The translations under genes and the position numbers were made by a program. This document shows positions 9,219 to 16,936 of a stretch of DNA of 64,000 nt, piece after piece. Within the stretch, counting starts at the first letter, position 1. Every line of letters starts with the position of its first letter. The notes below the pieces were generated by a model. The model was given only the letters and a program-made list of their open reading frames with translations. It was not told the origin of the DNA and did not search any database. The stretch comes from Nonomuraea soli (GTDB lineage: Bacteria > Actinomycetota > Actinomycetes > Streptosporangiales > Streptosporangiaceae): assembly GCF_013761175.1 (NCBI RefSeq), contig NZ_JACDUR010000003.1:186001-250000 (forward strand), written 5' to 3'.

Positions 9219-10091
9219 GTGATCGATCTGCGCCAGTTCCACGTCCTCAGGGCCGTGGCCGTCACCGGGTCCCTGGCCGGGGCCGCCCGGCTCCTGCACC
9301 ACGGCCAGCCGACGATCAGCTACCACCTGGACGCCCTGGAGTCCCACCTCGGCGCGAAGCTCGTCGAGCGGGGTCCGACCGGCGCCGTGCTGACCGACAT
9401 CGGCGCCATGGTGCTGGAGCACGCCTCCGGCGTCCTGGACCGGATCGCGGCCGCCGAGTCCGACGTCGAGGCGCGCCTGGCCCACGGCCTGGCGACGGTG
9501 CGGGTCGGCGCCTTCACCACGGCCGCGACGAAGCTGCTGCCCCGCGCCCTCCGTCACGTGACGGCGGGCGGCGGGGTGGGCGTCCAGCTGACCGAGGCGG
9601 AACCCCTGGAGCTGCTCACCGGGGTCAGGTCGGGAGCGCTGCACTGCGCGATCATCTACGACGTCGCGGGCGCGCGCCCGCGCGACCTGCGCGTGGAGAC
9701 CCTCTTCGACGACCCGTTCCGGCTGCTGCTGCCCGCGGACCGCCCGCTCGACGGGCCGGTCGACCTCGGCCTGCTGGCCGACGCGGGCTGGATCATCTCC
9801 ACGGGCAGCTACGACCCCAGCGACCAGATCCTGGTCGCCACCTGCCAGTCGCTGGGCTTTCGTCCCCGCATCATGCTCCGCTCCGACAACTACAGCGTGA
9901 TCCACGCCTTCGTCGCCACGGGCGGGGTCGCGCTGGTTCCCGAACTCGCCCTGGAGGAGGGGCACGCGGTCGTGGTCCGCGACACCGTCCAGGACGTCGG
10001 CGCGCGCAGCATCATGGCCGTCACCCGGCCGGGGCGGCAGCCGCCTGCGGTGGAGCGGCTGCTCCACAGCCTGTGTGGAGGGGATCTCTAG
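9219..10091 (+). CDS. LysR-family transcriptional regulator
   Basis: 290 aa. The N-terminal winged helix is clear ('LRQFHVLRAVAVTGSLAGAARLLHHGQPTISYHL', residues 4-37, in which 'SLAGAARLLHHGQPTIS' is the HTH). It is followed by the LysR effector domain with the FRLLLP and GVALVPELAL segments. The GTG start is nine bases after the glucoamylase-like gene, without a strong ribosome site. It reads into the agmatinase-family gene 45 bp downstream and probably regulates that gene. Two copies of a CACAGnCTGTG palindrome lie at its 3' end and in front of the agmatinase gene. Confidence 0.85.
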   Translation: MIDLRQFHVLRAVAVTGSLAGAARLLHHGQPTISYHLDALESHLGAKLVERGPTGAVLTDIGAMVLEHASGVLDRIAAAESDVEARLAHGLATVRVGAFTTAATKLLPRALRHVTAGGGVGVQLTEAEPLELLTGVRSGALHCAIIYDVAGARPRDLRVETLFDDPFRLLLPADRPLDGPVDLGLLADAGWIISTGSYDPSDQILVATCQSLGFRPRIMLRSDNYSVIHAFVATGGVALVPELALEEGHAVVVRDTVQDVGARSIMAVTRPGRQPPAVERLLHSLCGGDL

Positions 10092-10125
10092 AAACGGGGC
10101 ATTCCAGGTGAATCCACAGGCTGTG
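10065..10125. promoter_or_regulatory. Two CACAGnCTGTG palindromes before the agmatinase gene
   Basis: CACAGCCTGTG at 10065-10075 and CACAGGCTGTG at 10115-10125 are the same palindrome with a different central base, 50 bp apart. The second ends 11 bp before the agmatinase ATG. Repetition of one palindrome around a short intergenic gap suggests a regulator site, perhaps for the LysR protein, although the classical LysR T-N11-A form is not evident. Confidence 0.4.
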
Positions 10126-10136
10126 AGGATGCGCTC

Positions 10137-11144
10137 ATGACTGCCATGTACGGCCCCGATCTCACCTTTCTCGGCATCCCGGCCTGCGACCTGCGAGACC
10201 CTGACTCGTGGAGCGACGCCGAGGTGGTCATCCTCGGCGCTCCCTACGACGGCGGCACCTCCTACCGGGCGGGCGCCCGATTCGGCCCCGGAGCGATCCG
10301 CCAGGCCTGCTACCTCCCGCACGACGGCGTGCGCCCCTCGCTCGCCCTCGGCGTCGACGGCCTGCGCGACCTGCGCGTGAAGGACGCCGGCGACGTCGAG
10401 ATGTTCAGCGGTGACGCCCACGCCTCCCACGCGGCGCTGGAGCACGCCGTGCACACGATCGCGGCCGCCGGGAAGATCCCGCTCGTGCTCGGCGGCGACC
10501 ACTCGATCGCCCTGCCGAACGTGACCGGCGTGGCGCGCGCGGCCGGCTGGGGCCGGGTGTCGATCATGCACTTCGACGCCCACGCCGACACCGGCGAGAG
10601 CTCCTTCGGCTCCCTCATCGGCCACGGCCAGCCCATGCGCAGGCTCATCGAGTCGGGCGCTGCCAGAGGCGACCGCTTCCTCCAGATCGGGCTGCGCGGC
10701 TACTGGCCGGGGCCGCAGACCCTCCGGTGGATGGCCGAGCAGCGTATGCGCTCCTACGAGATGACCGAGGTCGTCGAGCGCGGGCTGGACACCTGCCTGG
10801 CCGAGGCCTCGGCCATCGCGGTCGACGACTGCGACGGGGTGTACCTGTCGGTCGACATCGACGTCGTCGACCCCGGCATGGCGCCCGGCACCGGCACCCC
10901 CGAGCCCGGCGGCCTGACCTCGCGCGAACTGCTCGACGCCGTGCGGCGGCTCGCCTACGAGCTGCCGATCGTCGGCGTCGAGGTGGTGGAGGTCGCGCCC
11001 GCCCACGACCACGCCGACATGACGGCGATGCTCGGCAGCCGGGTGGTGCTGGAGGCCCTGTCGGGCCTGGCCAGGCAGCGGGCGGAGAAGAGCGGCCGCG
11101 CCCAGCCCTGGGACCCTGGCCGGCCGCTCCTGCCGACGACCTGA
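10137..11144 (+). CDS. Agmatinase/ureohydrolase family protein
   Basis: 335 aa manganese ureohydrolase. The metal ligands are visible: 'GGDHS' (His at about residue 122), 'HFDAHADT' (residues ~144-151: D, H, D) and 'SVDIDVVDP' (two Asp, ~238-246). The family hydrolyses guanidino groups (agmatine, guanidinobutyrate, guanidinopropionate or arginine) to urea and an amine; the exact substrate cannot be read from sequence. The genomic link with a LysR regulator is usual for guanidino-acid catabolism. It precedes a separate operon after a 102-bp gap. Confidence 0.85.
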   Translation: MTAMYGPDLTFLGIPACDLRDPDSWSDAEVVILGAPYDGGTSYRAGARFGPGAIRQACYLPHDGVRPSLALGVDGLRDLRVKDAGDVEMFSGDAHASHAALEHAVHTIAAAGKIPLVLGGDHSIALPNVTGVARAAGWGRVSIMHFDAHADTGESSFGSLIGHGQPMRRLIESGAARGDRFLQIGLRGYWPGPQTLRWMAEQRMRSYEMTEVVERGLDTCLAEASAIAVDDCDGVYLSVDIDVVDPGMAPGTGTPEPGGLTSRELLDAVRRLAYELPIVGVEVVEVAPAHDHADMTAMLGSRVVLEALSGLARQRAEKSGRAQPWDPGRPLLPTT

Positions 11145-11185
11145 CCAACCTGCACCAGATCCTCACAACTGCTGCGCAGCGTTCG

Positions 11186-11199
11186 CAAACCGGTTTGCT
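11186..11199. promoter_or_regulatory. Perfect 14-bp palindrome GCAAACCGGTTTGC
   Basis: GCAAACCGGTTTGC is a perfect inverted repeat with a central CG, in the form used by LacI-family regulators. It lies in the 102-bp gap between the agmatinase gene and the zinc-finger membrane protein, 47 bp before the latter's ATG. It is therefore well placed to be an operator of the membrane-protein/ABC-transporter operon. Confidence 0.5.
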
Positions 11200-11246
11200 T
11201 TGATGACGCCGTGAGAGAGTCCAGACCCCCAAGGAGCTGAACCGTC

Positions 11247-12224
11247 ATGCGTCATCCGGCTGAAGGCGTGCTGCGCCGACTGCTCGACGAGCCGGCCGGA
11301 GTGGCCGACTCCGACCGCCACCACATCCTGGAATGCCCGCAATGTCTCGGCGGGCTGGCGACCGCGCAGGAGGCGGGCGCGCCGGTACGGCGGGCCGGAC
11401 GGCTGCGGGCGTTCCTGCGCAGCCCCGCCGTCGCGGTGCTGGCCGTCGCCGTCGTGCTGGGCGGCGGCGGTACGGCGGCCGCCAACGACTGGCTGCGGAT
11501 CTTCCAGACGGAGCAGGTCGCCCCGGTGAGCTTCGACGCCGCCGACCTCGTCTCGCTGCCCGACCTGGGCGCCTACGGCGAGGTCACCGTGGAGAGCGAC
11601 GGCGACGTGCACCGCGTCCCCGACGCGGCCACCGCGGCCCGGCAGACCAAGCTCACCGTGCCGAAGGTCGCCGACCTGCCGCGCGGGGTCGCCGGCGAGC
11701 CCGTCTTCCAGGTCGGAGGAGAGGCCAGGGCGACCTTCACCTTCTCGAAGGAGCGCGCGGAGCGGGCCGCCGCCGAGGCGGGCACGACACTGCCCGCGCT
11801 GCCACCCGGGCTGGACGGCAGTCAGGTACGGCTCGTCGCCGGGCCGGGGGTGGCCCAGCTCTGGGCGTCGTCAGCCGGGGCGCCCGCCCTCGTCGTCGGC
11901 CGTGCCGTCGCGCCGTCCGCGTTCTCGTCGGGCGTCGCGTTCGAGACCGTGCGCGACTACCTGCTGTCGGTCTCCGGGCTGCCCGAGGACGTCGCCGCCC
12001 AGCTGCGCACGTTCACCGGCGACGGCACCACCATGCCGCTGCCCGTGCCCGCCGAGCGCGTCACCACCTCGACGGCCGACGTCGACGGGACCACGGCCAC
12101 GGTGCTGACCTCACGGGACGGGACCATGGCGGGCGTCGTGTGGGTCAAGGACGGGGTGGCGACCGTGGTCGCCGGCACCCTGGACGTGGAGGAAGTGCTC
12201 TCCATCGCCAGGAGCCTGCGGTGA
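11247..12224 (+). CDS. Anti-sigma-like membrane protein with zinc-finger motif
   Basis: 325 aa. Residues 28-36 read 'HHILECPQC', an HxxxCxxC zinc-finger motif as in ZAS-type anti-sigma factors. One membrane helix follows (about residues 52-70, 'AVAVLAVAVVLGGGG'). The remaining ~250 residues are extracytoplasmic and of no family I recognise. No sigma factor gene is adjacent, so the partner is unknown; the fold may simply be a redox- or zinc-sensing anchor. A good AAGGAG site precedes the ATG. Its stop overlaps the start of the ABC ATPase gene, so it is co-translated with a two-gene exporter and may monitor or regulate it. Confidence 0.6.
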   Translation: MRHPAEGVLRRLLDEPAGVADSDRHHILECPQCLGGLATAQEAGAPVRRAGRLRAFLRSPAVAVLAVAVVLGGGGTAAANDWLRIFQTEQVAPVSFDAADLVSLPDLGAYGEVTVESDGDVHRVPDAATAARQTKLTVPKVADLPRGVAGEPVFQVGGEARATFTFSKERAERAAAEAGTTLPALPPGLDGSQVRLVAGPGVAQLWASSAGAPALVVGRAVAPSAFSSGVAFETVRDYLLSVSGLPEDVAAQLRTFTGDGTTMPLPVPAERVTTSTADVDGTTATVLTSRDGTMAGVVWVKDGVATVVAGTLDVEEVLSIARSLR

Positions 12225-13372
12225 CCGTACCCGCCGGCCATACCACCGGCCATACCGCCGGCCGTACCACCGGCCGGGACGCCGCGACCTCGGCCCAGGC
12301 CGCGGCCCGGCTGGTCGCCGGGCTGCCGAAGTCGCCCGCCGTGTGGTGCTCGGGCCTGCGCAAGAGGTACGGCAAGCGCCAGGCCGTCGCCGAGGTGTCG
12401 CTGGAGGTGGAGCGCGGCCAGATCGTCGGCCTGCTGGGGCCGAACGGCGCCGGCAAGACCACGGTGATCAAGATGCTGCTCGGCCTGGTCCGCCCCGACG
12501 CGGGCGAGGTGATGCTCCTCGGCGCGCCCGCGACCGATCCTGCGGCACGCGCCCAGGTCGGGTACCTGCCCGAGCTCTTCCGCTACCAGCCCTGGCTGAG
12601 CGCGGCCGAGGTGCTAGCGCTCCATGTGCGGCTGTCCGGGATCGCCGTGTCCGCGCCCGAGCAGCACAGCTGCCTCGACCTCGTCGGCCTGGCCGACCGG
12701 GCGGGCGATCGGGTGGGCGGCTTCTCCAAGGGCATGCAGCAGCGCCTCGGGCTGGCGGTCGCCCTGGTGGCGCGGCCCCGGTTCGTGATCCTCGACGAGC
12801 CGACCAGCGCACTGGACCCGCTCGGCCGGGTCGACGTGCGCGACATCGTGCTGGGGCTGCGGTCGCGCGGCGTCGCCGTCCTGCTGAACTCGCACCTGAT
12901 CGGCGAGGTGGAGCGGGTCTGCGACCGGGTGGTCATCCTCGACAAGGGCCGGGTCGCCGCTTCCGGGACGCTCGGCGAGCTGCTCGGGCAGCGGGAGGTG
13001 CGCCTGCGGCTGACCGGGCTCTCGCAGGAGGCGAGAGCGCGGCTGGCCGAGGCGGGCGAGGCCGTGGAGGACGACGGCTGGCTGACGGTGGCGCTGGCGG
13101 CCGGTGACGACGAGGCCGTCGTACCGGACCTGGTCCGCGACCTCGTCGGGCTGGGCACGCGGGTGCACGCGGTCGAGCCGGGGCGGATCAGCCTCGAGGA
13201 ACGCCTGCTCGGCATCCTCCGCGCGGGAAGCAACGAGCCAGGAGGTGGCGAGGCCCGGGGCTTGTCCGGCGCGGACGTCGGAAACACAGACGGCCGGGGC
13301 TTGCCCGGCGCGGACGCCGGAGACGCGGAGGCCCGGGTCCTGTCCGGCGCGGACGACGGGGGCGCACGATGA
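12221..13372 (+). CDS. ABC transporter ATP-binding protein with repeat tails
   Basis: 383 aa ATPase of the CcmA/NatA class. Walker A is 'GPNGAGKTT', the signature is 'FSKGMQQRLGLA' and Walker B is 'FVILDEPTSALDP'. The GTG start overlaps the upstream stop by four bases (GTGA). Two parts are unusual. The first ~30 residues contain a GHTT/GHTA/GRTT repeat encoded by 12-bp DNA units. The last 40 residues consist of three 13-residue repeats of the type ARGLSGADVG. Both tails lie outside the nucleotide-binding domain and look like recent DNA repeat expansion. Together with the permease whose ATG overlaps its stop it forms an exporter of unknown substrate. Confidence 0.85.
   Translation: MTVPAGHTTGHTAGRTTGRDAATSAQAAARLVAGLPKSPAVWCSGLRKRYGKRQAVAEVSLEVERGQIVGLLGPNGAGKTTVIKMLLGLVRPDAGEVMLLGAPATDPAARAQVGYLPELFRYQPWLSAAEVLALHVRLSGIAVSAPEQHSCLDLVGLADRAGDRVGGFSKGMQQRLGLAVALVARPRFVILDEPTSALDPLGRVDVRDIVLGLRSRGVAVLLNSHLIGEVERVCDRVVILDKGRVAASGTLGELLGQREVRLRLTGLSQEARARLAEAGEAVEDDGWLTVALAAGDDEAVVPDLVRDLVGLGTRVHAVEPGRISLEERLLGILRAGSNEPGGGEARGLSGADVGNTDGRGLPGADAGDAEARVLSGADDGGAR
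12236..12277. repeat. 12-bp tandem repeat in the 5' end of the ABC ATPase gene
   Basis: Three and a half units of the type GGCCATACCACC follow directly after the start codon region and encode GHTTGHTAGRTTGR. The unit length is a multiple of three, so copy-number change keeps the frame. Confidence 0.75.
13250..13366. repeat. 39-bp tandem repeat at the 3' end of the ABC ATPase gene
   Basis: Three imperfect 39-bp units begin at 13250, 13289 and 13328. They share the core GTCCGGCGCGGACG and encode three 13-residue repeats (consensus E/D-x-RGLSGADxGxx). They form almost the whole C-terminal tail of the ATPase. Confidence 0.8.
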
Positions 13373-14226
13373 CGACGGTGCGGACGGTCACGGCCATGGC
13401 CGCGCTCACCCTGCGCGAGGCCGCCCGGCGGCGGGTGCTGCTGGCCCTCGCCGCGCTCACGCTCATGCTGCTCCTGCTGAGCGCCTGGGGCTTCTCCCGG
13501 CTCGCGGCCGAATCCAGCCTCGGCACGCTCACCACGGGCGAGGCCCGGCTGGCGGCTTCCCAGCTGCTCAACCTCGTGATGTTCGGCTTCAGCCTGATCG
13601 CCGCCCTGGGCACGGCCTTCCTGGCGGGTCCCACGCTGTCCGGCGAGACGGAGTCGGGCATCGCCCTGGCGGTGCTCGCGCGGCCGGTGCGGCGGGCGGC
13701 CGTCCTGCTCGGCAAGTGGCTGGGCCTCGTGGTGTTCGGCAGCGGCTTCGTCGCGCTCGCCGGGCTGGCGCAGTGCCTGATCGTCCACTGGACGGTGGGC
13801 TACTGGCCGCCGCAGCCGATCGCGGCCCTCGCACTGCTCGCGGCGCAGACGGTCGTGCTGCTCACGCTCGGCCTGCTGCTGTCGACCGTCGTGTCGCCGA
13901 TGGCCTCGGGCGTGGTCGCGGTGGGCCTGTTCGGCGCCACGTGGGTGGCCGGGGTCGTGGGCGGGATCGGCCAGGCGCTCGGCAACGAGGGTGTGGCGAG
14001 CGTGGGAACCGTGTCGCGCATGATCCTGCCGACCGACGGCCTGTGGCGCGGCGCGATGCACGCCTTCCAGGACCCGTCGGTGCTGTCGAGGTTCGGCGAG
14101 GAGTTCAAGGGTTTCCCGTTCCTGAGCGAGGCGCCGCTGACGCCCGCCTACCTCGGGTGGGCAGGGGTGTGGGTGGCGATGATCTGGGGGCTGGCGGCGG
14201 TGTCGTTCCAGCGCCGGGATCTGTAG
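13369..14226 (+). CDS. ABC-2-type transporter permease
   Basis: 285 aa membrane protein with about six hydrophobic helices, including 'VLLALAALTLMLLLLSAWGF', 'IAALGTAFLAGPTLSGETESGIA' and 'TVVLLTLGLLLSTVVSPMASG'. The 'SGETESGIALAVLARPVRR' segment is typical of ABC-2 permeases of the NosY/copper-processing type. The ATG overlaps the ATPase stop (ATGA). It provides the channel for the exporter; the substrate is unknown. A strong hairpin lies just after the stop. Confidence 0.85.
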   Translation: MTTVRTVTAMAALTLREAARRRVLLALAALTLMLLLLSAWGFSRLAAESSLGTLTTGEARLAASQLLNLVMFGFSLIAALGTAFLAGPTLSGETESGIALAVLARPVRRAAVLLGKWLGLVVFGSGFVALAGLAQCLIVHWTVGYWPPQPIAALALLAAQTVVLLTLGLLLSTVVSPMASGVVAVGLFGATWVAGVVGGIGQALGNEGVASVGTVSRMILPTDGLWRGAMHAFQDPSVLSRFGEEFKGFPFLSEAPLTPAYLGWAGVWVAMIWGLAAVSFQRRDL

Positions 14227-14234
14227 GACGGCCG

Positions 14235-14264
14235 CCGGCCGAGGGGCTGACGCCCCTCGGCCGG
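14235..14264. terminator. Strong bidirectional terminator hairpin
   Basis: A perfect 13-bp GC-rich stem (CCGGCCGAGGGGC) closes a 4-base loop, TGAC. It lies between the converging stop codons of the ABC permease (+) and the large unknown gene (-), so it can end both transcripts. No U-tract is present, as is common in actinomycetes. Confidence 0.85.
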
Positions 14265-14279
14265 TCCCCTCCTGGCCGG

Positions 14280-16463
14280 CTAGAGCTGGTGAGCCTCGAT
14301 GTAGAGGCGCTGGTGCTCGGCCCAGCGCGTGTCCCTGATCGTCGAGGAGACGTCGGCCGCGGGGCCGCCGAGCTCCAGCAGGTCGGCCTCCTCGCGCAGG
14401 CGGTCCACGCTGTCCTCCACGGCCGCCTTGATCCGGAAGTCGGCCGACCAGCGGTCGTCGCCCTTGAAGGTGAGCTCGTCCTCCAGGTCCACCGCCACGG
14501 CGCGGAGCGTCTTGGCGAACTCCAGCGGCAGGTCCCTGCGCTCGTCGGCCAGCAGTTCCAGCGTCTTGTTGAGCGCGCTGCGGTCGAAGGTCTTGTCCAC
14601 GGTGGCGTCCAGGCCCTCGCCGTGGCCGGCGCGGTTGCCGGCGTCGACCGTGGCGAAGGGCAGCATGTTGCGGAAGGTCAGGTAGGAGCCCGCGCTCTCG
14701 CCCGACGTCGCGTCGGTCAGCGCGTCGAAGGCGGCCTGGAACATCGTCTTGAGCTGCCCGCCCTGCAGCTGCGCCAGCGGAAGGTAGCGGTCCAGCTTGA
14801 TGATCTCGGCGGCCAGATCCTGCTCGACGAGCTCCTCGATCTTGTCGAGGCCGTCTTCGTCCGAGGCGACGCGCATGGCCTTCTTGACCGCCGTGCTCTG
14901 GATCACCCAGGCGGAGGTGTGGCAGCCCATGCCCGCGACTCCCGCGGGAGCGGGCGGCCTGCCGTTGACGTCGATACCGGTGCCCGCGGTGAAGGTCACC
15001 ACCAGCGGGTCGCCGGTGTCGTCGCTCACCCACCCCTTGATGACGTCGGCGCCGACGTCGGGTATCGCGGGAAGCGTGTCCTTCTCCAGTTCCTTCTTCA
15101 AGGCCTCGAACAGCTTGGTGCCGGGCGCCCCCGCGAGCGCCGCCGCCTGCTTCGGGTGGAGCTTGAGCATCTCCGCGCGCAGCCGGGTGATCGCCGCCTC
15201 GGCGGGCGTGGGGTCCAGGAAGCCCGACATCCGCACGCTCTGCGGATAGGCGATCGCGCACAGCCGCTGGTGCTCGTGCAGCAGGTGCGACATGATCTTG
15301 GCGAACCGCTCGGAGGCGTCGGTCGCCTTGTTGGTCTCGCCTTGCGTCTCGGCCTTGGCCAGCACCAGGTAGTCGGCGATGTCCTTCCTGTAACCCTCGA
15401 CGCGGGTCGGGTCCCCGAGGATGAGGACCAGCTGGTCGGCGACGTTCTTGATCGTGTTGGCGGCCTTCCACAGGTACTGCTGGGGCTTGCTGTCGTACAG
15501 TCGGGTCGCCAGCCGCTCGGCCTCCTCCTTGATCTGTGTCGGCTTCAACACGAACGACTTGCGCTGCTTGAGGTGCTTGGTCAGCTGGATGGCGAGCTTC
15601 TCCACCTCCTTGGTGTCGACCCGTGGCTGGTTGGCGGCCTGCTTGCTCAGCGCGTAGACGACCGCCGTCTCGCGCAGCGCCGCGTCGAACGAGAACAGCC
15701 GCCACAACGCGTCCCTGACCTGCGCCGGGTCGGGCGCCTTGACCGGCTCCGGCTCCGGCTCCGGCCGCGCGATGACCTCGGTGTCCGTCCTGGCCAGCAC
15801 CGGTTTGGCCACGCTGGGGGTGTCGGCGACGACCTCCATCTCCGCCTGCTTGGCGAAGTGGCGCTCGCACTCCAGGACGATCTTGCGGTAGCGGCCCTCC
15901 GCCGACCCGGTGGAACGGTCCTTCAGGTTGCGCACGGTCGAGAACGGCAGGTAGTTCACGTAGGCCAGGTGGTGGGCGATCGCCGGGCCCAGCCTCTCGG
16001 CGATCTCGGCGGGCCTGCCGAGCCTCACGCTCTCGTCGGCCTTGTCCAGCCACTGCTTGGCGAGGTAGGCGGAGTCCTCCAGGCGCACCGCCCGCGCGTC
16101 GCTGTCGGCGAGCCATCGCAGCCGCTTGGTGTCGTCGGAATCGACGTCCGGCATCCAGCGCACGGCACTCTGGTGGGCCTCCTTGAGCCACGCGTAGGCT
16201 TCCGCCGGCGTCTTGCCGTACATCTCGGCCTTGATCACGTCCAGGTGCACCGCCCAGGCGATCGTGTGATCGCCCATCCTGCTGCCGAACGGCGAGGGCG
16301 TGCGGGGCGACGGGCTGATCTGCACCCGCCATACGCGCGCGTTGTCGTCGGCGAGCAGCACCGACGGGCGCAGGTGCACGGCGGTCACCCCTTCGTGCGG
16401 GGTGGGGACCAGCCCCTGTCCCGGCGGTTTCGGCTCCGCCTGCGACTTCTTCATGCGCTTCAT
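14280..16463 (-). CDS. Large protein of unknown function with two MGxHTxAW motifs
   Basis: 727 aa, cytoplasmic, no signal peptide or membrane helix. The ATG at 16463 is chosen because a GGGAGGGG ribosome site precedes it; an in-frame start further upstream has none. The N-terminal part has 'MGDHTIAWAVHLDVIKAEMYG' near residue 64 and the middle has 'MGCHTSAWVIQSTAVKKAM' near residue 500, so one motif is duplicated within the protein. Between them lie mostly alpha-helical, charged segments and a short EPEPEPV linker. I recognise no catalytic domain. Similar MGxHTTAW segments occur, from memory, in some large actinomycete proteins with polymorphic or injection-system contexts, but I cannot confirm that here. 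It is a single gene with its own promoter region. Confidence 0.6.
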   Translation of the reverse strand: MKRMKKSQAEPKPPGQGLVPTPHEGVTAVHLRPSVLLADDNARVWRVQISPSPRTPSPFGSRMGDHTIAWAVHLDVIKAEMYGKTPAEAYAWLKEAHQSAVRWMPDVDSDDTKRLRWLADSDARAVRLEDSAYLAKQWLDKADESVRLGRPAEIAERLGPAIAHHLAYVNYLPFSTVRNLKDRSTGSAEGRYRKIVLECERHFAKQAEMEVVADTPSVAKPVLARTDTEVIARPEPEPEPVKAPDPAQVRDALWRLFSFDAALRETAVVYALSKQAANQPRVDTKEVEKLAIQLTKHLKQRKSFVLKPTQIKEEAERLATRLYDSKPQQYLWKAANTIKNVADQLVLILGDPTRVEGYRKDIADYLVLAKAETQGETNKATDASERFAKIMSHLLHEHQRLCAIAYPQSVRMSGFLDPTPAEAAITRLRAEMLKLHPKQAAALAGAPGTKLFEALKKELEKDTLPAIPDVGADVIKGWVSDDTGDPLVVTFTAGTGIDVNGRPPAPAGVAGMGCHTSAWVIQSTAVKKAMRVASDEDGLDKIEELVEQDLAAEIIKLDRYLPLAQLQGGQLKTMFQAAFDALTDATSGESAGSYLTFRNMLPFATVDAGNRAGHGEGLDATVDKTFDRSALNKTLELLADERRDLPLEFAKTLRAVAVDLEDELTFKGDDRWSADFRIKAAVEDSVDRLREEADLLELGGPAADVSSTIRDTRWAEHQRLYIEAHQL

Positions 16464-16552
16464 CGCGCCCCTCCCTGATTGCCGGACCTCACTTCTCCCC
16501 CATGGGCTCGCACACGCGCAAGATTTCCGGCGGAACCGCTCATTACCGGCAA

Positions 16553-16564
16553 TGGATCGATCCA
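16553..16564. promoter_or_regulatory. 12-bp palindrome TGGATCGATCCA upstream of the large unknown gene
   Basis: A perfect palindrome in the AT-richer stretch (16,490-16,600) about 90 bp before the ATG of the minus-strand gene, a plausible operator position. The regulator is unknown. Confidence 0.35.
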
Positions 16565-16611
16565 ATTTCTGACGACCTCAAAACAGCGTCATGGTGCCGA
16601 CAACCCCCTGA

Positions 16612-16812
16612 CGATTGCCGGTCGTCCCGGACCGGTGGGTGGGCCTGCTCGGCCTGCTCCCTCTCGCGCTGGGCGTCCGCGGGCTGCTCAGGCGGGGCGA
16701 CGGCGGCGAGCAGCCGATGGCCGCCTCGGGGCTGCTCTCCGTCGCCCGGATCACGATCCGAAATCGTGCTCGGCCTGGTCATCCTGAGCGACCTCGTCAT
16801 GCGAGCCATAGA
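16612..16812 (+). pseudogene. Remnant of a CadD-type cadmium/cation transporter gene
   Basis: One frame encodes 'PVVPDRWVGLLGLLPLALGV' then 'RGLLRRGDGGEQPMAASGLL' and 'SVARITI', which matches the middle of CadD-family transporters (the GLLGLxPLALGxRGLL helix and the following linker). At about 16,757 the frame shifts to 'EIVLGLVILSDLVMRA', resembling the last helix of the same family. The N-terminus and the segment with the usual NGxDNI motif are gone, so this is an internally deleted relic. The 473-bp stretch between the two flanking genes (16,464-16,936) holds only this remnant and promoter DNA. Confidence 0.6.
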
Positions 16813-16936
16813 TTCGGCACATTCGCTATTGCCGTGGACATTGTGCCGAACTAGAACCTGGGGCACACTCACAACAACACTCGGCATGCTGTTGACGGCA
16901 GTTAACGCAACAGCCAAGACCCCAGAGGCAGCCCCC

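Noticed and set aside
7755..11012. A 1,085-codon open frame on the minus strand
   Set aside because: It lies antisense to three well-supported genes and has the Arg/Gly/Val-rich composition of a GC-bias shadow frame.
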